Part shown: piece by piece, positions 20,403-30,025 of the stretch
How the letters are laid out: each line of letters begins with the position of its first letter
How positions within the stretch are numbered: the first letter of the stretch is position 1
From: Vaginella massiliensis
Lineage (GTDB): Bacteria; Bacteroidota; Bacteroidia; Flavobacteriales; Weeksellaceae
Length of the DNA: 64,000 nucleotides
Reading direction: 5' to 3'
Assembly (NCBI RefSeq): GCF_900089075.1
Contig: NZ_LT593747.1
Coordinates: 199,238-263,237 of the forward strand
Position numbers and translations under genes: made by a program
The notes under the pieces: generated by a model
Seen by the model: only the letters and a program-made list of their open reading frames with translations
What the model was told of the DNA's origin: nothing
Database searches by the model: none

Positions 20403-20969
20403 ATGGCAACAACAGCTGATATCAGAAAAGGATTATGTATCAATTGGAATAATGATACATGGAAAATTATAGATTTTTTACACGTAAAACCAGGAAAAGG
20501 ACCTGCGTTTGTTCGAACCAAACTAAAATCTGTAACCAACGGTAAAGTCTTAGAAAACACATTCTCTGCAGGACACAAAATAGACGATGTAAGAGTAGAA
20601 ACCCGCAACTATCAGTATTTGTATGATGATGATAACGGTTTCCATTTTATGAACAACGACGACTTCTCGCAAGTGTACATCAACAAAGGTCTGATAGATA
20701 ATGCACAATTCATGAAAGCAGGCGATGAGGTGAAAATTTTGTTCCGTGCAGAAGACGAAATGCCTCTATCTGCCGAATTACCAAACACCGTAATCTTAGA
20801 AGTGACCTATACAGAGCCAGGACTCAAAGGTGATACGGCAACCAACGCAAGCAAGCCAGCAACAGTAGAAACAGGAGCTGAAATTCGTGTTCCATTGTTT
20901 ATCAATGAAGGCGACAAGGTAAAAATCAATACCGAAGACGGTTCTTATGTAGAGCGCGTAAAAGAATAA
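20403..20969 (+). CDS. efp: Translation elongation factor P
   Basis: A full-length, 188-residue EF-P with three beta-barrel domains. It rescues ribosomes stalled at polyproline. The loop that is modified in many bacteria is VKPGKGPAF, with lysine at residue 32. The C-terminal signature is LFINEGDKVKINTEDGSYVER. It follows lpxA by 16 bases and is closed by a strong terminator. Confidence 0.96.
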   Translation: MATTADIRKGLCINWNNDTWKIIDFLHVKPGKGPAFVRTKLKSVTNGKVLENTFSAGHKIDDVRVETRNYQYLYDDDNGFHFMNNDDFSQVYINKGLIDNAQFMKAGDEVKILFRAEDEMPLSAELPNTVILEVTYTEPGLKGDTATNASKPATVETGAEIRVPLFINEGDKVKINTEDGSYVERVKE

Positions 20970-20992
20970 TGTTTAGAATAAAATCATATAAA

Positions 20993-21025
20993 AAAAGGAA
21001 GAGGTATATACGTCTTCCTTTTTTT
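20993..21025 (+). terminator. Terminator after efp
   Basis: AAGGAAGA ... TCTTCCTT forms a strong stem with A-rich and T-rich flanks, so it may work in both directions. It separates the lpx-efp transcript from the next gene. Confidence 0.8.
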
Positions 21026-21055
21026 ATGATATTTGTAGCAAAAAGATAACACGAA

Positions 21056-21991
21056 ATGAAATTTCCAAGAATATATACCCTAAAAGAAATCGCGGCAATT
21101 AGCGATACCAAAATGGTCGGAGATGAAAACTTTCCCGTTCACGGACTCAATGAAATTCATCGTGTAGAGGCTGGAGATATTGTGTTTGTCGATCATCCCA
21201 AATATTATGACAAAGCCTTGCAATCTGCAGCGACCATTGTACTGATCAACAAAGAAGTCGATTGCCCAGAAGGCAAAGCCTTGCTCATATCAGACGATCC
21301 TTTTCGCGATTTTGTGAAGATTGGACAATACTTCAACCCATTTCAATCAGCCAGTCAGTCAATTGCAGCCGATGCCGAAATAGGGGAGGGAACCATTATC
21401 CAGCCCAATGTTTTCATCGGTAATCGTGTAAAAATCGGAAAAAACTGCATCATTCATGCTCATGTCACCATCAACGACGACACCATTATTGGCAATGATG
21501 TGATCATCAGAAGCGGAACCGTTTTGGGGGCAGACGCCTTTTATTATAAAAAACGAGAACAGGGTTTCGACCGATTGAAATCTGTCGGCAATGTCATCAT
21601 CGAAGATCATGTCGAAATCGGAGCAAATTGTACCATAGACAGAGGAGTGACAGCCTCTACAATTATTGGACAAGGCACCATAATGGATAACCTGATACAA
21701 ATAGGACATGATACCATTATAGGTAAAAAATGTTTGATTGCTTCGCAAGTCGGCATTGCAGGTTGTGTAATAGTAGAAGACGAGGTGAGCATTTGGGGAC
21801 AAGTAGGCATCACAAGTGGTGTCACCATCGGCAAAAAAACCATACTCTATGCCCAATCTGGCGTAACCAAATCATTAGAAGGTAACCTTTCGTATTTTGG
21901 ATCGCCAGCAGAAGAATCAAAAAAAATGTATAAAAAAATGGCGACCAACCAAATCATGCTGAAAGAATACCGAAACAAAAAAAATAACTAG
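21056..21991 (+). CDS. Second LpxD-like acyltransferase (paralogue)
   Basis: The 311-residue protein has the same layout as LpxD: an N-terminal domain ([18 protein letters not shown]) and a hexapeptide-repeat helix with the catalytic-type [11 protein letters not shown]. It is shorter than the lpxD product at 17173 and clearly diverged from it. A gene of this kind between efp and sucD is common in flavobacteria and is usually annotated as UDP-3-O-(3-hydroxymyristoyl)glucosamine N-acyltransferase, but its actual substrate is uncertain because a canonical lpxD is present. Confidence 0.8.
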   Translation: MKFPRIYTLKEIAAISDTKMVGDENFPVHGLNEIHRVEAGDIVFVDHPKYYDKALQSAATIVLINKEVDCPEGKALLISDDPFRDFVKIGQYFNPFQSASQSIAADAEIGEGTIIQPNVFIGNRVKIGKNCIIHAHVTINDDTIIGNDVIIRSGTVLGADAFYYKKREQGFDRLKSVGNVIIEDHVEIGANCTIDRGVTASTIIGQGTIMDNLIQIGHDTIIGKKCLIASQVGIAGCVIVEDEVSIWGQVGITSGVTIGKKTILYAQSGVTKSLEGNLSYFGSPAEESKKMYKKMATNQIMLKEYRNKKNN

Positions 21992-22056
21992 CATTAAATT
22001 TAAGTAATAAATATCGTAAATCGTTCGAATAATTTTTATAAATGTAGCGAAGACAT

Positions 22057-22064
22057 TATATTTG
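22057..22064 (+). promoter_or_regulatory. Predicted -7 promoter box for sucD
   Basis: TATATTTG matches TAnnTTTG and lies 19 bases before the sucD ATG. No convincing -33 element was seen. Confidence 0.45.
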
Positions 22065-22083
22065 CTCAACAAAAAAAATCACA

Positions 22084-22953
22084 ATGGCAGTATTAGTAAA
22101 CAAAGATTCAAAAATAATTGTACAAGGCTTCACAGGTAAAGAAGGTACTTTCCACGCAGAACAAATGATCGAATACGGAACCAATGTAGTAGGCGGAACT
22201 ACTCCAGGAAAAGGTGGTACCGAACACCTGGGACGCCCTGTATTCAATACCGTACGCGAGGCAGTAAAAGAAACAGCTGCAGACGTAAGTATTATTTTCG
22301 TGCCACCTGCATTCGCTGCTGATGCGGTAATGGAAGCTGCTGATGCTGGAATCAAAGTAATCATCTGTATTACAGAAGGAATTCCGGTAGAAGACATGGT
22401 CAAAGTACAGGCTTATGTAGATAATCGCAATGTAACTCTAATCGGACCAAACTGTCCGGGAGTGATCACGGCAGAAGAAGCAAAAGTCGGAATCATGCCA
22501 GGATTCATTTTCAAAAAAGGTCGTGTCGGAATCGTTTCGAAATCGGGGACATTAACCTACGAGGCAGCCGATCAGGTAGTGAAAGCTGGTTACGGAATCT
22601 CAACTGCTATCGGTATCGGTGGAGATCCAATTATCGGAACTACAACCAAAGAAGCGGTAGAACTGTTTATGAATGATCCAGAAACAGATTGTATCGTAAT
22701 GATCGGTGAGATTGGTGGACAATTAGAAGCGGAAGCTGCTCGCTGGATTAAAGAACATGGTACAAAACCTGTAGTAGGATTCATCGCTGGGCAAACTGCA
22801 CCAAAAGGTCGTACAATGGGACACGCAGGAGCTATCGTAGGTGGAGCAGACGATACAGCACAAGCTAAAATGAAAATCATGGCAGAATGCGGAATCCATG
22901 TGGTAGAATCACCAGCTCATATCGGTGAAACAGTAGCCAAAGTTTTAGGATAA
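22084..22953 (+). CDS. sucD: Succinyl-CoA ligase alpha subunit
   Basis: The 289-residue alpha subunit of the TCA-cycle enzyme that converts succinyl-CoA to succinate with nucleotide triphosphate formation. The phospho-histidine is H247 in [13 protein letters not shown]. The CoA-binding N-terminal domain carries [20 protein letters not shown]. The beta subunit gene (sucC) is not adjacent, as usual in Bacteroidota. The gene has its own promoter-like box and a strong terminator, so it is probably monocistronic. Confidence 0.96.
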   Translation: MAVLVNKDSKIIVQGFTGKEGTFHAEQMIEYGTNVVGGTTPGKGGTEHLGRPVFNTVREAVKETAADVSIIFVPPAFAADAVMEAADAGIKVIICITEGIPVEDMVKVQAYVDNRNVTLIGPNCPGVITAEEAKVGIMPGFIFKKGRVGIVSKSGTLTYEAADQVVKAGYGISTAIGIGGDPIIGTTTKEAVELFMNDPETDCIVMIGEIGGQLEAEAARWIKEHGTKPVVGFIAGQTAPKGRTMGHAGAIVGGADDTAQAKMKIMAECGIHVVESPAHIGETVAKVLG

Positions 22954-22977
22954 AAAAACAGCTAATCAAGCATAGAA

Positions 22978-23014
22978 AATAGGAACTTATAAATTTTAAG
23001 TTCCTATTTTTTTT
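22978..23014 (+). terminator. Terminator after sucD
   Basis: AATAGGAACTTA and TAAGTTCCTATT form a near-perfect 12-bp stem with a short loop, followed by a run of Ts. Confidence 0.85.
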
Positions 23015-23132
23015 GATACCATCCAAACAGAAATTCTCTTCTTCTCGTTGCCAAAGTTGGTAAAAGCCCTTCCATTCAACTTTTTTAAACTCTTATTAAA
23101 ACGGTTATAAAAATGGTTTAAAAAATTATATC

Positions 23133-23165
23133 AAAAAAAGTTTGCCTCAACATGGAAGCAAACTT
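23133..23165 (-). terminator. Terminator of the minus-strand T9SS cargo pseudogene
   Basis: On the minus strand AAAGTTTGC ... GCAAACTTT forms a stem followed by Ts, about 40 bases downstream of the pseudogene stop codon. Confidence 0.7.
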
Positions 23166-23206
23166 TATCATCAGCAATCAATTTAGTGCTACTAAAGAAG
23201 TAAATA

Positions 23207-24485
23207 TTAGAGCAAAAACTTCTTCGTTACGACTCCGTTCGTGGTAAGCATTTTGATGATGTGCACACCTTTTTGCATGCCCAAGACAGAAGTTTGAGAA
23301 GCATTTTTACCAGATTTCACAAGTCGACCCGTGATAGCGTATACCTCGAAATGATGAGCCTTTTGATTCCATTTTACTTGAGAATTCGCACGATCTACAT
23401 AGACAACAAGCTCATGTTGCTTCACATTATCGACTCCCAAAGATGTATTGAACGGAAGGCTATAGAATTCTGTGAAAAGATTGTAAGTCGATGTGAGGTA
23501 ATTCGTGGCACGATAGATCGGTTTCGAATTGGTTTTGTCGTACGCCAAACTGCTCGACCATATATCGCCCAACTCTGCACTGCTGGCAAGGCTCAATAGA
23601 TCGTTTCCGTTTTCTTTGGCAATCGCAAAAACATTGTAAACCTGATTGGTGTTGTTGTTTCTTTTTTTATACGAATACGCAAATTCGTACAGTTCATCTT
23701 CATCAAAGAGATCCGTCTCCAATAATTCTGAAGATAAAATAAGAATAAAGGTAAGCGGTGAGTCTGCGAAAAAAGTAAAAAGTTTAGAAGGTTTGGTGAT
23801 ACTTTTCTTTTGTGTAAAATGTGAATCGTAAAGATTGAGCATCACCTCGTTCTGATTGTCATAATAGGTTAAAATATCCCAATCATCGTAGTTTTTAAGA
23901 ATAAAAGCACTGTTCGTCTCTAGTTCATAGATTTTATTTCCGTCTTCATGATTACCCAAATTTCATTCTTCTGAAAATCTGGCCTTACTCCTCCTTCGAA
24001 ATAATGAATAAAAAACATGAATTTTTTCTTTCCGTCTTGGTCTCCAATATTTTTTGTCGTTTGGCTCACGATCTGCAAATCGTTGGCAGTATCTGGAATC
24101 GAAAAGCTGAAAGATTTTACCACAGAAAGATCATCATTCATCAGGCTTACGACAACGCTTGCATTTTGCCCAAAACTATAATCCATGCGAAAAAGCTGTT
24201 GCTGATTGCTGTCTAAATTTTGTAATTGTCCCCAAGTTTTCGAGCTGAATACACCATAAGGGTTTTGAGCATTTTCATTGTTTTTATCGCTAAAACCTAT
24301 TTGTGGCGATGCTTCGAATGGAGTTTCCTGTAGTTTTACAAAACTCTGGGTAGTGTGGTGTAGTTGCGCAAAATCTTCAAGTTTTTTTTGATTTGATTGA
24401 TTTTAAACGGCGAAACATTTTTGGGAGATTGAGCGTAACGCGATAAGGTAACGGGTGAGAGTAAAAGGATTAATACTATTTTCAT
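23207..24485 (-). pseudogene. Secreted protein with T9SS sorting domain, two frameshifts
   Basis: Three frames on the minus strand read as one ~425-residue protein. The ATG at 24485 starts a signal peptide (MKIVLILLLSPVTLSRYAQ). The frame shifts at an A8 run (24382-24389); the second frame reads KLEDFAQLHHTTQ... through MDYSFGQNASVVVSL. It shifts again near 23958-23964, and the third frame runs to a C-terminal type A sorting domain (FEVYAITGRLVKSG ... GVHIIKMLTTNGVVTKKFLL). Both breaks fit single lost bases in homopolymer runs. The middle part is unrecognised. As written it cannot make a secreted protein; real decay and sequencing error are both possible. Confidence 0.8.
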
Positions 24486-24685
24486 ATTAAAATTTTATTG
24501 TTTATGATCACAAATTTATACTTATATGATTTTTTTGAGAATGATTAATTTTTATTTAACCTTGTTTTATTGCTTTCTCAGACTTCAAAAGAATATCTTC
24601 CTCTCGTTATCTGTACGTTTTTTCATTGTTATGTATCAGTTAATTACATGATTATTTAGTGTTCGTGGTGCTCAAATTATTTAAA

Positions 24686-24790
24686 TTTGGTTATAGCGTC
24701 AATACGTGGCATCATCATGAAGATGGAAGAACAGAAAAACTTGATGACCGCACAGGTAAACCAAAAGAAAAGGGGTCAAATATATGCTAG
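24686..24790 (+). pseudogene. C-terminal remnant of a polymorphic toxin (WHHHxDG type)
   Basis: A 34-codon open stretch reads FGYSVNTWHHHEDGRTEKLD... and ends at TAG. The T-W-H-H-H-x-D-G core is the signature of HNH-like nuclease domains found at the C-terminus of Rhs/WapA-type polymorphic toxins. No upstream toxin body is present, so this is an orphan tip or a relic. It directly precedes a decayed immunity-like gene, the usual order of toxin then immunity. The call rests on the short motif and the context. Confidence 0.5.
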
Positions 24791-24792
24791 TA

Positions 24793-25124
24793 ATGAAAAG
24801 ATTTTATGGTATAGATCAATTAGTTGATGCACTTAAAGAGGACTTATAACTAGGCGATCAATTTTGTGTTTACACCAAACCTATTGTCAAAGCGTTTTTG
24901 CTGAATGAAATATATTGGGTTGATGGTTACCCAGATATTGATGACGATGATAATAAAGTCTTTCCAGCTGAGGTAGTTGATAATCAGTTGGTTTATTTAT
25001 ATTCGGGTCAACAATTGCAGATGTCATCTATAACGTTAGAGAACAAAAGAAAGATGCGAGTCTGTGTGATTATATTAATGCTTTAAATTATTACAATAAG
25101 TATGATAATTTCATCGATTTTTAA
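24793..25124 (+). pseudogene. Decayed DUF7716-like (immunity-type) gene
   Basis: The ATG at 24793 opens MKRFYGIDQLVDALKEDL, followed by an in-frame TAA at 24847 and then LGDQFCVYTKPIVKAFLLNE ... LVYLYSGQQLQ. A one-base shift near 25018 is needed to continue as VIYNVREQKKDASLCDYINA to a stop at 25122. Joined, this is about 110 residues resembling small acidic proteins (DUF7716-like) that often accompany polymorphic toxins; the family name is from memory. One nonsense codon and one frameshift make it a pseudogene. Confidence 0.5.
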
Positions 25125-25161
25125 ACTACTTGAAGCTTCAAAGTTAAAATGATAGATTAGT

Positions 25162-25794
25162 ATGTCAAAAGAATTGTTAATCTGGGGCATCCCGATTGAA
25201 AAGGTAGATGAGGCACGAGACTTAAATATCCCGTTGAGTTCTTCGGTGGATATCGGTATTTCTGAAGTTTTTAATTCTAAAAATACCCATCCAGACTTTG
25301 TTTTTCCATGGGTTGGAGGCAATCCTGTCAAAACCGTGGCATCGATGCCCGAAGAGCTGGTGATTTGTTTAAAGCGGGTCAAGAGGGTTTCATTTGATTT
25401 ACTTAATTACAGTAATTTTTTAATTGTCTCCAAAGCTCTTTATGATTATATGATTGCATATGGTTTTGATTATGATGAAGATAAAAGCCGAGCACGATTG
25501 GTTGATCCTAAAGGCAATGCGTTAACCGATGAAACTTTTTATTTGCTCCGATATTATTGGTGGAACATTAAACATAATGAAGTACAACTGATTCGCGATG
25601 AGAACAATCATGATGTGATAACGGCTTATACAGAATCTGCTAAGGATTTTTTGATGACCGATCATAGAGAGTATTGTAATGAGTTATTTGTAAATGCCGA
25701 TTTAAAACAAGAAATCACCACCTTATTCAGAAACCCGATGCTATTTAGCTTGGAAGAATGGAACAAGCTAAATAGCGATGATTGGGGGTTTTGA
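25162..25794 (+). CDS. Hypothetical protein, possible immunity protein
   Basis: An intact 210-residue protein starting MSKELLIWGIPIEKVDEARD and ending SLEEWNKLNSDDWGF. It has no signal peptide or membrane segment. I do not recognise a family with certainty; the size, aromatic and acidic composition and its place behind a toxin tip and an immunity-like relic suggest an immunity protein of the Imm11/Imm43 kind. It is the only gene of this small locus that is still open along its length. Confidence 0.5.
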   Translation: MSKELLIWGIPIEKVDEARDLNIPLSSSVDIGISEVFNSKNTHPDFVFPWVGGNPVKTVASMPEELVICLKRVKRVSFDLLNYSNFLIVSKALYDYMIAYGFDYDEDKSRARLVDPKGNALTDETFYLLRYYWWNIKHNEVQLIRDENNHDVITAYTESAKDFLMTDHREYCNELFVNADLKQEITTLFRNPMLFSLEEWNKLNSDDWGF

Positions 25795-25882
25795 TGATGG
25801 CGTCTACCTATCAAAGATCTAATCGATTGTCAAAAAGTCTTTGCTATATTGAAAAAGATTGAAAAAGTATCAATGTTTTTAG

Positions 25883-26074
25883 AAAATACTCAACAACATA
25901 GGCCTTGAAGCAAATCAAATAAAAACCGCCGACATTTTGAAAGTCACACATTACCGCTAGAGCAAAGGAGCGCTTGAGGTTTTAGGCTCGGGAATTCCAT
26001 GGTTCAAACAGGAACTCTTGTCCGATTTTGCATTATTGAAAATCAGACTTAGCAGAGATCTGTTTTTTTTTTAA
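25883..26074 (+). pseudogene. Fragment of an unidentified gene in a gene-free stretch
   Basis: Between 25795 and 26155 there is no intact gene. One frame stays open for about 63 codons with a single TAG (KILNNIGLEANQIK ... then SKGALEVLGSGIPWFKQELL ... SRDLFFF, stop at 26072), which looks like a relic of a coding sequence. The source gene is not recognised. It may be another piece of the decayed toxin/immunity locus. Confidence 0.3.
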
Positions 26075-26155
26075 TATTATCATGATGAACCACAAAACTA
26101 TAACTTTATCACCTTTGTCATCTGCTATTGCTCTCTCAAAACTTTCAGCGCTAAA

Positions 26156-27661
26156 TTAAGAATTGAGCATCAACGATTCTTTTTTCATGCTTCCTGTCTC
26201 TCGCATTCTTTGATGAAAAGAAAAAGCCTCTTCTAAAATATGTGGCGTTTGTCCGCCTCGCTCTTCGCAAGCTCTTTCAAAATAAGACAACAATTCTTCT
26301 TTGTAATCTGGGTGTGCACAGTTTTCTATGATTATTCTAGCTCTTTCTCTCGGAGCTAAACCGCGTAAATCTGCCAAACCTTGTTCGGTAACAATGACAT
26401 CTACATCGTGTTCGCTATGATCGACATGCGTCACCATGGGAACAATACTGCTGATATTGCCGTCTTTGGCGGTAGAAGAGGTTACAAAAATAGAAAGGTA
26501 AGCATTGCGTGCAAAATCACCCGAGCCACCAATACCATTCATCATGTGCGTACCATTTACATGAGTAGAATTTACATTACCATAAATATCGCATTCTAAC
26601 GAAGTGTTGATGGCTATTACACCCAATCTGCCAATAATCTCGGGCGAATTGCTGATGTTTTGTGGACGAAGAACGATTTTGTCTTTGTATTGATCGATAT
26701 TGTGGATTACGCGGTCGTAGCAAGCCGATGACACCGTAAGCGAAGAAGCTGATGCAAAAACCAATTTGCCAGAATCTATCAAATCGAAGGTAGAATCTTG
26801 GAAAACCTCAGAATACATGCTTAGATTTTCAAAATCCGAATCGATAAGTCCGCCCAAAACTGCATTTGCAACTTTACCTATACCGCATTGCAAAGGTTTT
26901 AGAGAGTTGTCCAATCGGCCTTCTTCAACTTCTTTTTCTAGAAATTGTACTATATTTTTAGCAATTGCTTCTGTTTGCTCGTCTAGCGGAGCAATATCGC
27001 CAGGCGCATCTTGTATAGCTTGAAAAACAATGGCAATTATTTTATCGGGGTCTACTTTTATGGTATTTATACCAATACGGTCGCTTGCCTGGCAAATATT
27101 CAGAGGTTTACCTTGGTTTTGTGTAAGAGAATAAATATCGTGAATGCCGCGAATATTGGTGGGTACAGCGGTATTGATTTCGATGATTAGTTTTTCGGCA
27201 TTTTCGGCGATGGCTACATTATTCCCAATTGAGGTTGTGGGCACAAGCTCGCCATTTTCTAAAATTTCTGTAACCTCCAAAATCCCAATATCTATCGGGA
27301 AAGATCCGTTGGTGATAGATGCTGATGTTTCGCTCAAATGTTGGTCTATAAACAAGATATTTCCTTGGTTGATTTCGTTGCGCAAACTTCTATCAACCTG
27401 AAAAGGTAATCTTTTTTTCAGGACATGGTTTCGGGCAAGTGAGCCGTCTGTATCGTGTCCTAAAGAGGCTCCCGTAACCAGCGTTATTTTTATTTCTTCT
27501 GTTTTGTTTCGTTCGGCAAGTGCTTTTAAAACTACTTTAGAATCGCCTCCTCGTGTAAAACCACTAGAGCCGACAATCATTTGGTTTGTAAAAAGTTTTG
27601 CAGCATCTTCTGCCGACATTACTTTAGATTTTAGTGGTGAAAGGTGAATTCTATCGTCCAT
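26156..27661 (-). CDS. Succinyl-CoA:acetate CoA-transferase / acetyl-CoA hydrolase family
   Basis: The 501-residue protein belongs to the acetyl-CoA hydrolase/transferase family (Ach1, AarC). The catalytic glutamate is E285 in MYSEVFQD, and GIGKVANAVLGGL precedes it. NTSLECDIYGNVNSTH and GIGGSGDFARNAYLS form the C-terminal signature of the succinyl-CoA:acetate type. It likely swaps CoA between succinyl-CoA and acetate. The ATG at 27661 (MDDRIHLSPLKSKV) is preferred over a start three codons upstream. It is divergent from an AraC-type regulator, which might control it. Confidence 0.88.
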   Translation of the reverse strand: MDDRIHLSPLKSKVMSAEDAAKLFTNQMIVGSSGFTRGGDSKVVLKALAERNKTEEIKITLVTGASLGHDTDGSLARNHVLKKRLPFQVDRSLRNEINQGNILFIDQHLSETSASITNGSFPIDIGILEVTEILENGELVPTTSIGNNVAIAENAEKLIIEINTAVPTNIRGIHDIYSLTQNQGKPLNICQASDRIGINTIKVDPDKIIAIVFQAIQDAPGDIAPLDEQTEAIAKNIVQFLEKEVEEGRLDNSLKPLQCGIGKVANAVLGGLIDSDFENLSMYSEVFQDSTFDLIDSGKLVFASASSLTVSSACYDRVIHNIDQYKDKIVLRPQNISNSPEIIGRLGVIAINTSLECDIYGNVNSTHVNGTHMMNGIGGSGDFARNAYLSIFVTSSTAKDGNISSIVPMVTHVDHSEHDVDVIVTEQGLADLRGLAPRERARIIIENCAHPDYKEELLSYFERACEERGGQTPHILEEAFSFHQRMRETGSMKKESLMLNS

Positions 27662-27837
27662 AATACACAAAATTTCGTTTCTTATTTTTTCCTGGTCAAC
27701 AAATTTCGATTTTATTGTTTGTTACTTCAAATCATAAAAAGACATATATTTATCAAATCAGGACATGTTTTTTGTGTATTTCGTACAATGATCGAAATAT
27801 ATTGCTATATTAGATTCATAAAACAAGACGCATTTTC

Positions 27838-28662
27838 ATGGCATTTGATGAGCATCATAAATTAGAACCACGTTACTATCTATCTGAGATTGACAAAGAT
27901 CCCAGCTCGATTTTTTGTTATCATTTCGAGGTAAACGAACCCTATGTGGTCGATCATCAACATGAAAAAGGACAATTTTTGTATTGCGAAGGCGGTATTG
28001 TCTATGTGACAATAGGAAAGGAGACGTATTATTTGCCAGCAAGACATTATATATGGATTCCGCCCAAAGCGATTCACAGCATTTATCCCAATTCTTCTGA
28101 TATCATCATGCGCAATTTGTATTTTCCGATACAGGAACATGATGATAAAAACTATTTTCATCAGGTAGGAATTTACCCTGCCAATAATTTTTTGATTGAA
28201 TTTATTCTCTATTCGAAGCGTTGGGTAGGAGATATCACCCCGAAAGATCGGGCTACTTTTGTGATTGCTTCTGCATTCAAGGAACTTTTGCCAAAGTTGA
28301 GCCGAAACAGTTTGAAATTGTCTTTGCCCTATCCTAATGATGATCGGTTGAGAAAAGTGATTGCTTATCTGAACGATAAAATGGATAGCTCGATAACGAT
28401 GAACAAAGTTTCGACAGAATTCGGATTCAGTGAGCGTTCGTTGTCTCGGCTTTTTCAGAAAGATGTGAAACTCACCTTTGTACAGTATTATACAGTACTG
28501 CGAATGTTGAGGGCTTTGGAATTGCTGATCGAAGACAAGTATTCGATAAGTGAAGTTGCTAATATGGTGGGTTACAGTAGTTTACCAACTTTTAGCAATA
28601 CCTTTCAGAAGGTGGTTGGTGTGCGACCAACCGATTATGCTAAGAAAAAAGATATTTTGTAA
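27838..28662 (+). CDS. AraC-family transcriptional regulator
   Basis: The 274-residue protein has an N-terminal cupin-like sensing domain (HQHEKGQFLYCEGGIVYV, then ARHYIWIPPKAIHSIYP) and a C-terminal double helix-turn-helix (MNKVSTEFGFSERSLSRLFQK and ISEVANMVGYSSLPTFSNTFQK, ending VGVRPTDYAKK). Its stop overlaps the ATG of the next gene (TAATG). Targets are unknown; the divergent CoA-transferase gene and the coupled hydrolase are candidates. Confidence 0.9.
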   Translation: MAFDEHHKLEPRYYLSEIDKDPSSIFCYHFEVNEPYVVDHQHEKGQFLYCEGGIVYVTIGKETYYLPARHYIWIPPKAIHSIYPNSSDIIMRNLYFPIQEHDDKNYFHQVGIYPANNFLIEFILYSKRWVGDITPKDRATFVIASAFKELLPKLSRNSLKLSLPYPNDDRLRKVIAYLNDKMDSSITMNKVSTEFGFSERSLSRLFQKDVKLTFVQYYTVLRMLRALELLIEDKYSISEVANMVGYSSLPTFSNTFQKVVGVRPTDYAKKKDIL

Positions 28663-29324
28663 TGAAAATTTACAACATCAGTGGGTTAGGAGCAAACGGA
28701 AAAGCATTCGATAAACTGCAGTTGAATGCAGGCTTCGAAATGGTTAATATTCCGTGGCTTTTGCCCGAAAACCAGAATGAAACCTTGACGCATTATGCCG
28801 AGCGAATGGCCGAGAAGATAAATCCCAATGAAGCATTCATGTTGATGGGTTTATCTTTTGGTGGAATCCTAGTTCAGGAGCTGAATCGCTTTGTGAATCC
28901 GGTGCATAATCTGCTCATTTCTACCGTAAAAAATCGTGAAGAATTACCTTTTTTCATGCGGTTTTCTGCTCGTACCAACGCTCATCGTCTGATGCCTATG
29001 GATTTTATTGCTTCTAACCAAATCTTGTCCTATACCATGATGCGACGACTGTATTACACCAAGAAACAAGATGCGTTGGATGATATTTTCGAATTTCGAG
29101 ACAAAGACTACCTCAAATGGTCGATACACAAGATCGTAAATTGGAAACATTCTGAGGCGTATAGCGAAAAAAATGTGACGCACATTCACGGCAATCGAGA
29201 TATTGTCTTCCCGATACAGCACATCAAAGACCCAATCGTGATCGATGGTGGAACGCATATCATGGTCATGCAAAAGCCGAAACAAGTAAGCTGTGAAATT
29301 AATAAAGTTTTGGAAAAATATTAA
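28662..29324 (+). CDS. Alpha/beta hydrolase
   Basis: A 220-residue protein with the nucleophile elbow GLSFGG (Ser) preceded by EAFMLM, and a C-terminal GGTHIMVMQKP that supplies the likely catalytic histidine; HGNRDIVFP probably holds the acid residue. No signal peptide is seen. It is translationally coupled to the AraC regulator and overlaps the truB end by 4 bases tail to tail. The substrate is unknown. Confidence 0.75.
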   Translation: MKIYNISGLGANGKAFDKLQLNAGFEMVNIPWLLPENQNETLTHYAERMAEKINPNEAFMLMGLSFGGILVQELNRFVNPVHNLLISTVKNREELPFFMRFSARTNAHRLMPMDFIASNQILSYTMMRRLYYTKKQDALDDIFEFRDKDYLKWSIHKIVNWKHSEAYSEKNVTHIHGNRDIVFPIQHIKDPIVIDGGTHIMVMQKPKQVSCEINKVLEKY

Positions 29325-30025
29325 TCCTGGGTAGAAAACTGCTCGAAATAGGTCAGGTCGAGTACTTCGTTATTCGAATTTGCTACCGAATAATCACCAA
29401 TTTTAGTTCGCCTCAAAGCGGTAAGGTATCCGCCCGAATTCAAAGCTTTTCCAAAATCGTTGGCGATGGAGCGGATGTAAGTTCCTTTGCTACATTCGAT
29501 CTCGAAATCGACATAAGGCAATTCGATTTTTGTGATTTCGAATTTTTTTATCTGCACTTTTCGAGGCTTCAATTCTGCTGTTTCGCCTGCTCTTGCCAAT
29601 TCGTATAAGCGTTTTCCGTCAATTTTTATCGCCGAATGCATGGGTGGGAATTGCTCGATTTCTCCTAAAAATTGAGCAGTGGTTTGATGGATATATTCGG
29701 GAGAAATATGGTCGATAGCAAAGTGATGATCTTCCTCAGATTCTAGGTCGTAGGTTGGGGTAGTTGCGCCCAATTTTATGGTTCCGGTATAGGTTTTTTC
29801 TTCAGCTTGAATCAGATCGATTTGTTTGGTCATCTTCCCACAACAAACAATTAAAAGTCCAGTTGCTTTAGGATCCAAAGTACCCGCATGTCCCACTTTT
29901 ATTTTCTTTATTTTGTAGGCTTTTCTTAGGTTCCAACGTATTTTGTTCACCACATCAAAAGAAGTCCAATCTAGTGGTTTATCAATCAAGAACAGCTGAC
30001 CGTTCTGTATTTCTTCGACGGTCAT
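29321..30025 (-). CDS. truB: tRNA pseudouridine synthase B
   Basis: The 234-residue enzyme makes pseudouridine 55 in the tRNA T-loop. The catalytic aspartate is D51 in GHAGTLDPKATG. LIDKPLDWTSFDVV is the N-terminal signature, and GTYIRSIANDFG the later conserved block. It overlaps uppP by 4 bases and is the last gene of the ftsX-DUF3098-uppP-truB operon. It lacks a long C-terminal PUA domain, as in other Bacteroidota. Confidence 0.95.
   Translation of the reverse strand: MTVEEIQNGQLFLIDKPLDWTSFDVVNKIRWNLRKAYKIKKIKVGHAGTLDPKATGLLIVCCGKMTKQIDLIQAEEKTYTGTIKLGATTPTYDLESEEDHHFAIDHISPEYIHQTTAQFLGEIEQFPPMHSAIKIDGKRLYELARAGETAELKPRKVQIKKFEITKIELPYVDFEIECSKGTYIRSIANDFGKALNSGGYLTALRRTKIGDYSVANSNNEVLDLTYFEQFSTQD

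Noticed and set aside
24898-25086. A separate 62-codon gene
   Set aside because: It is better explained as the middle part of the decayed DUF7716-like gene, which continues in frame upstream of the stop and in the next frame downstream.
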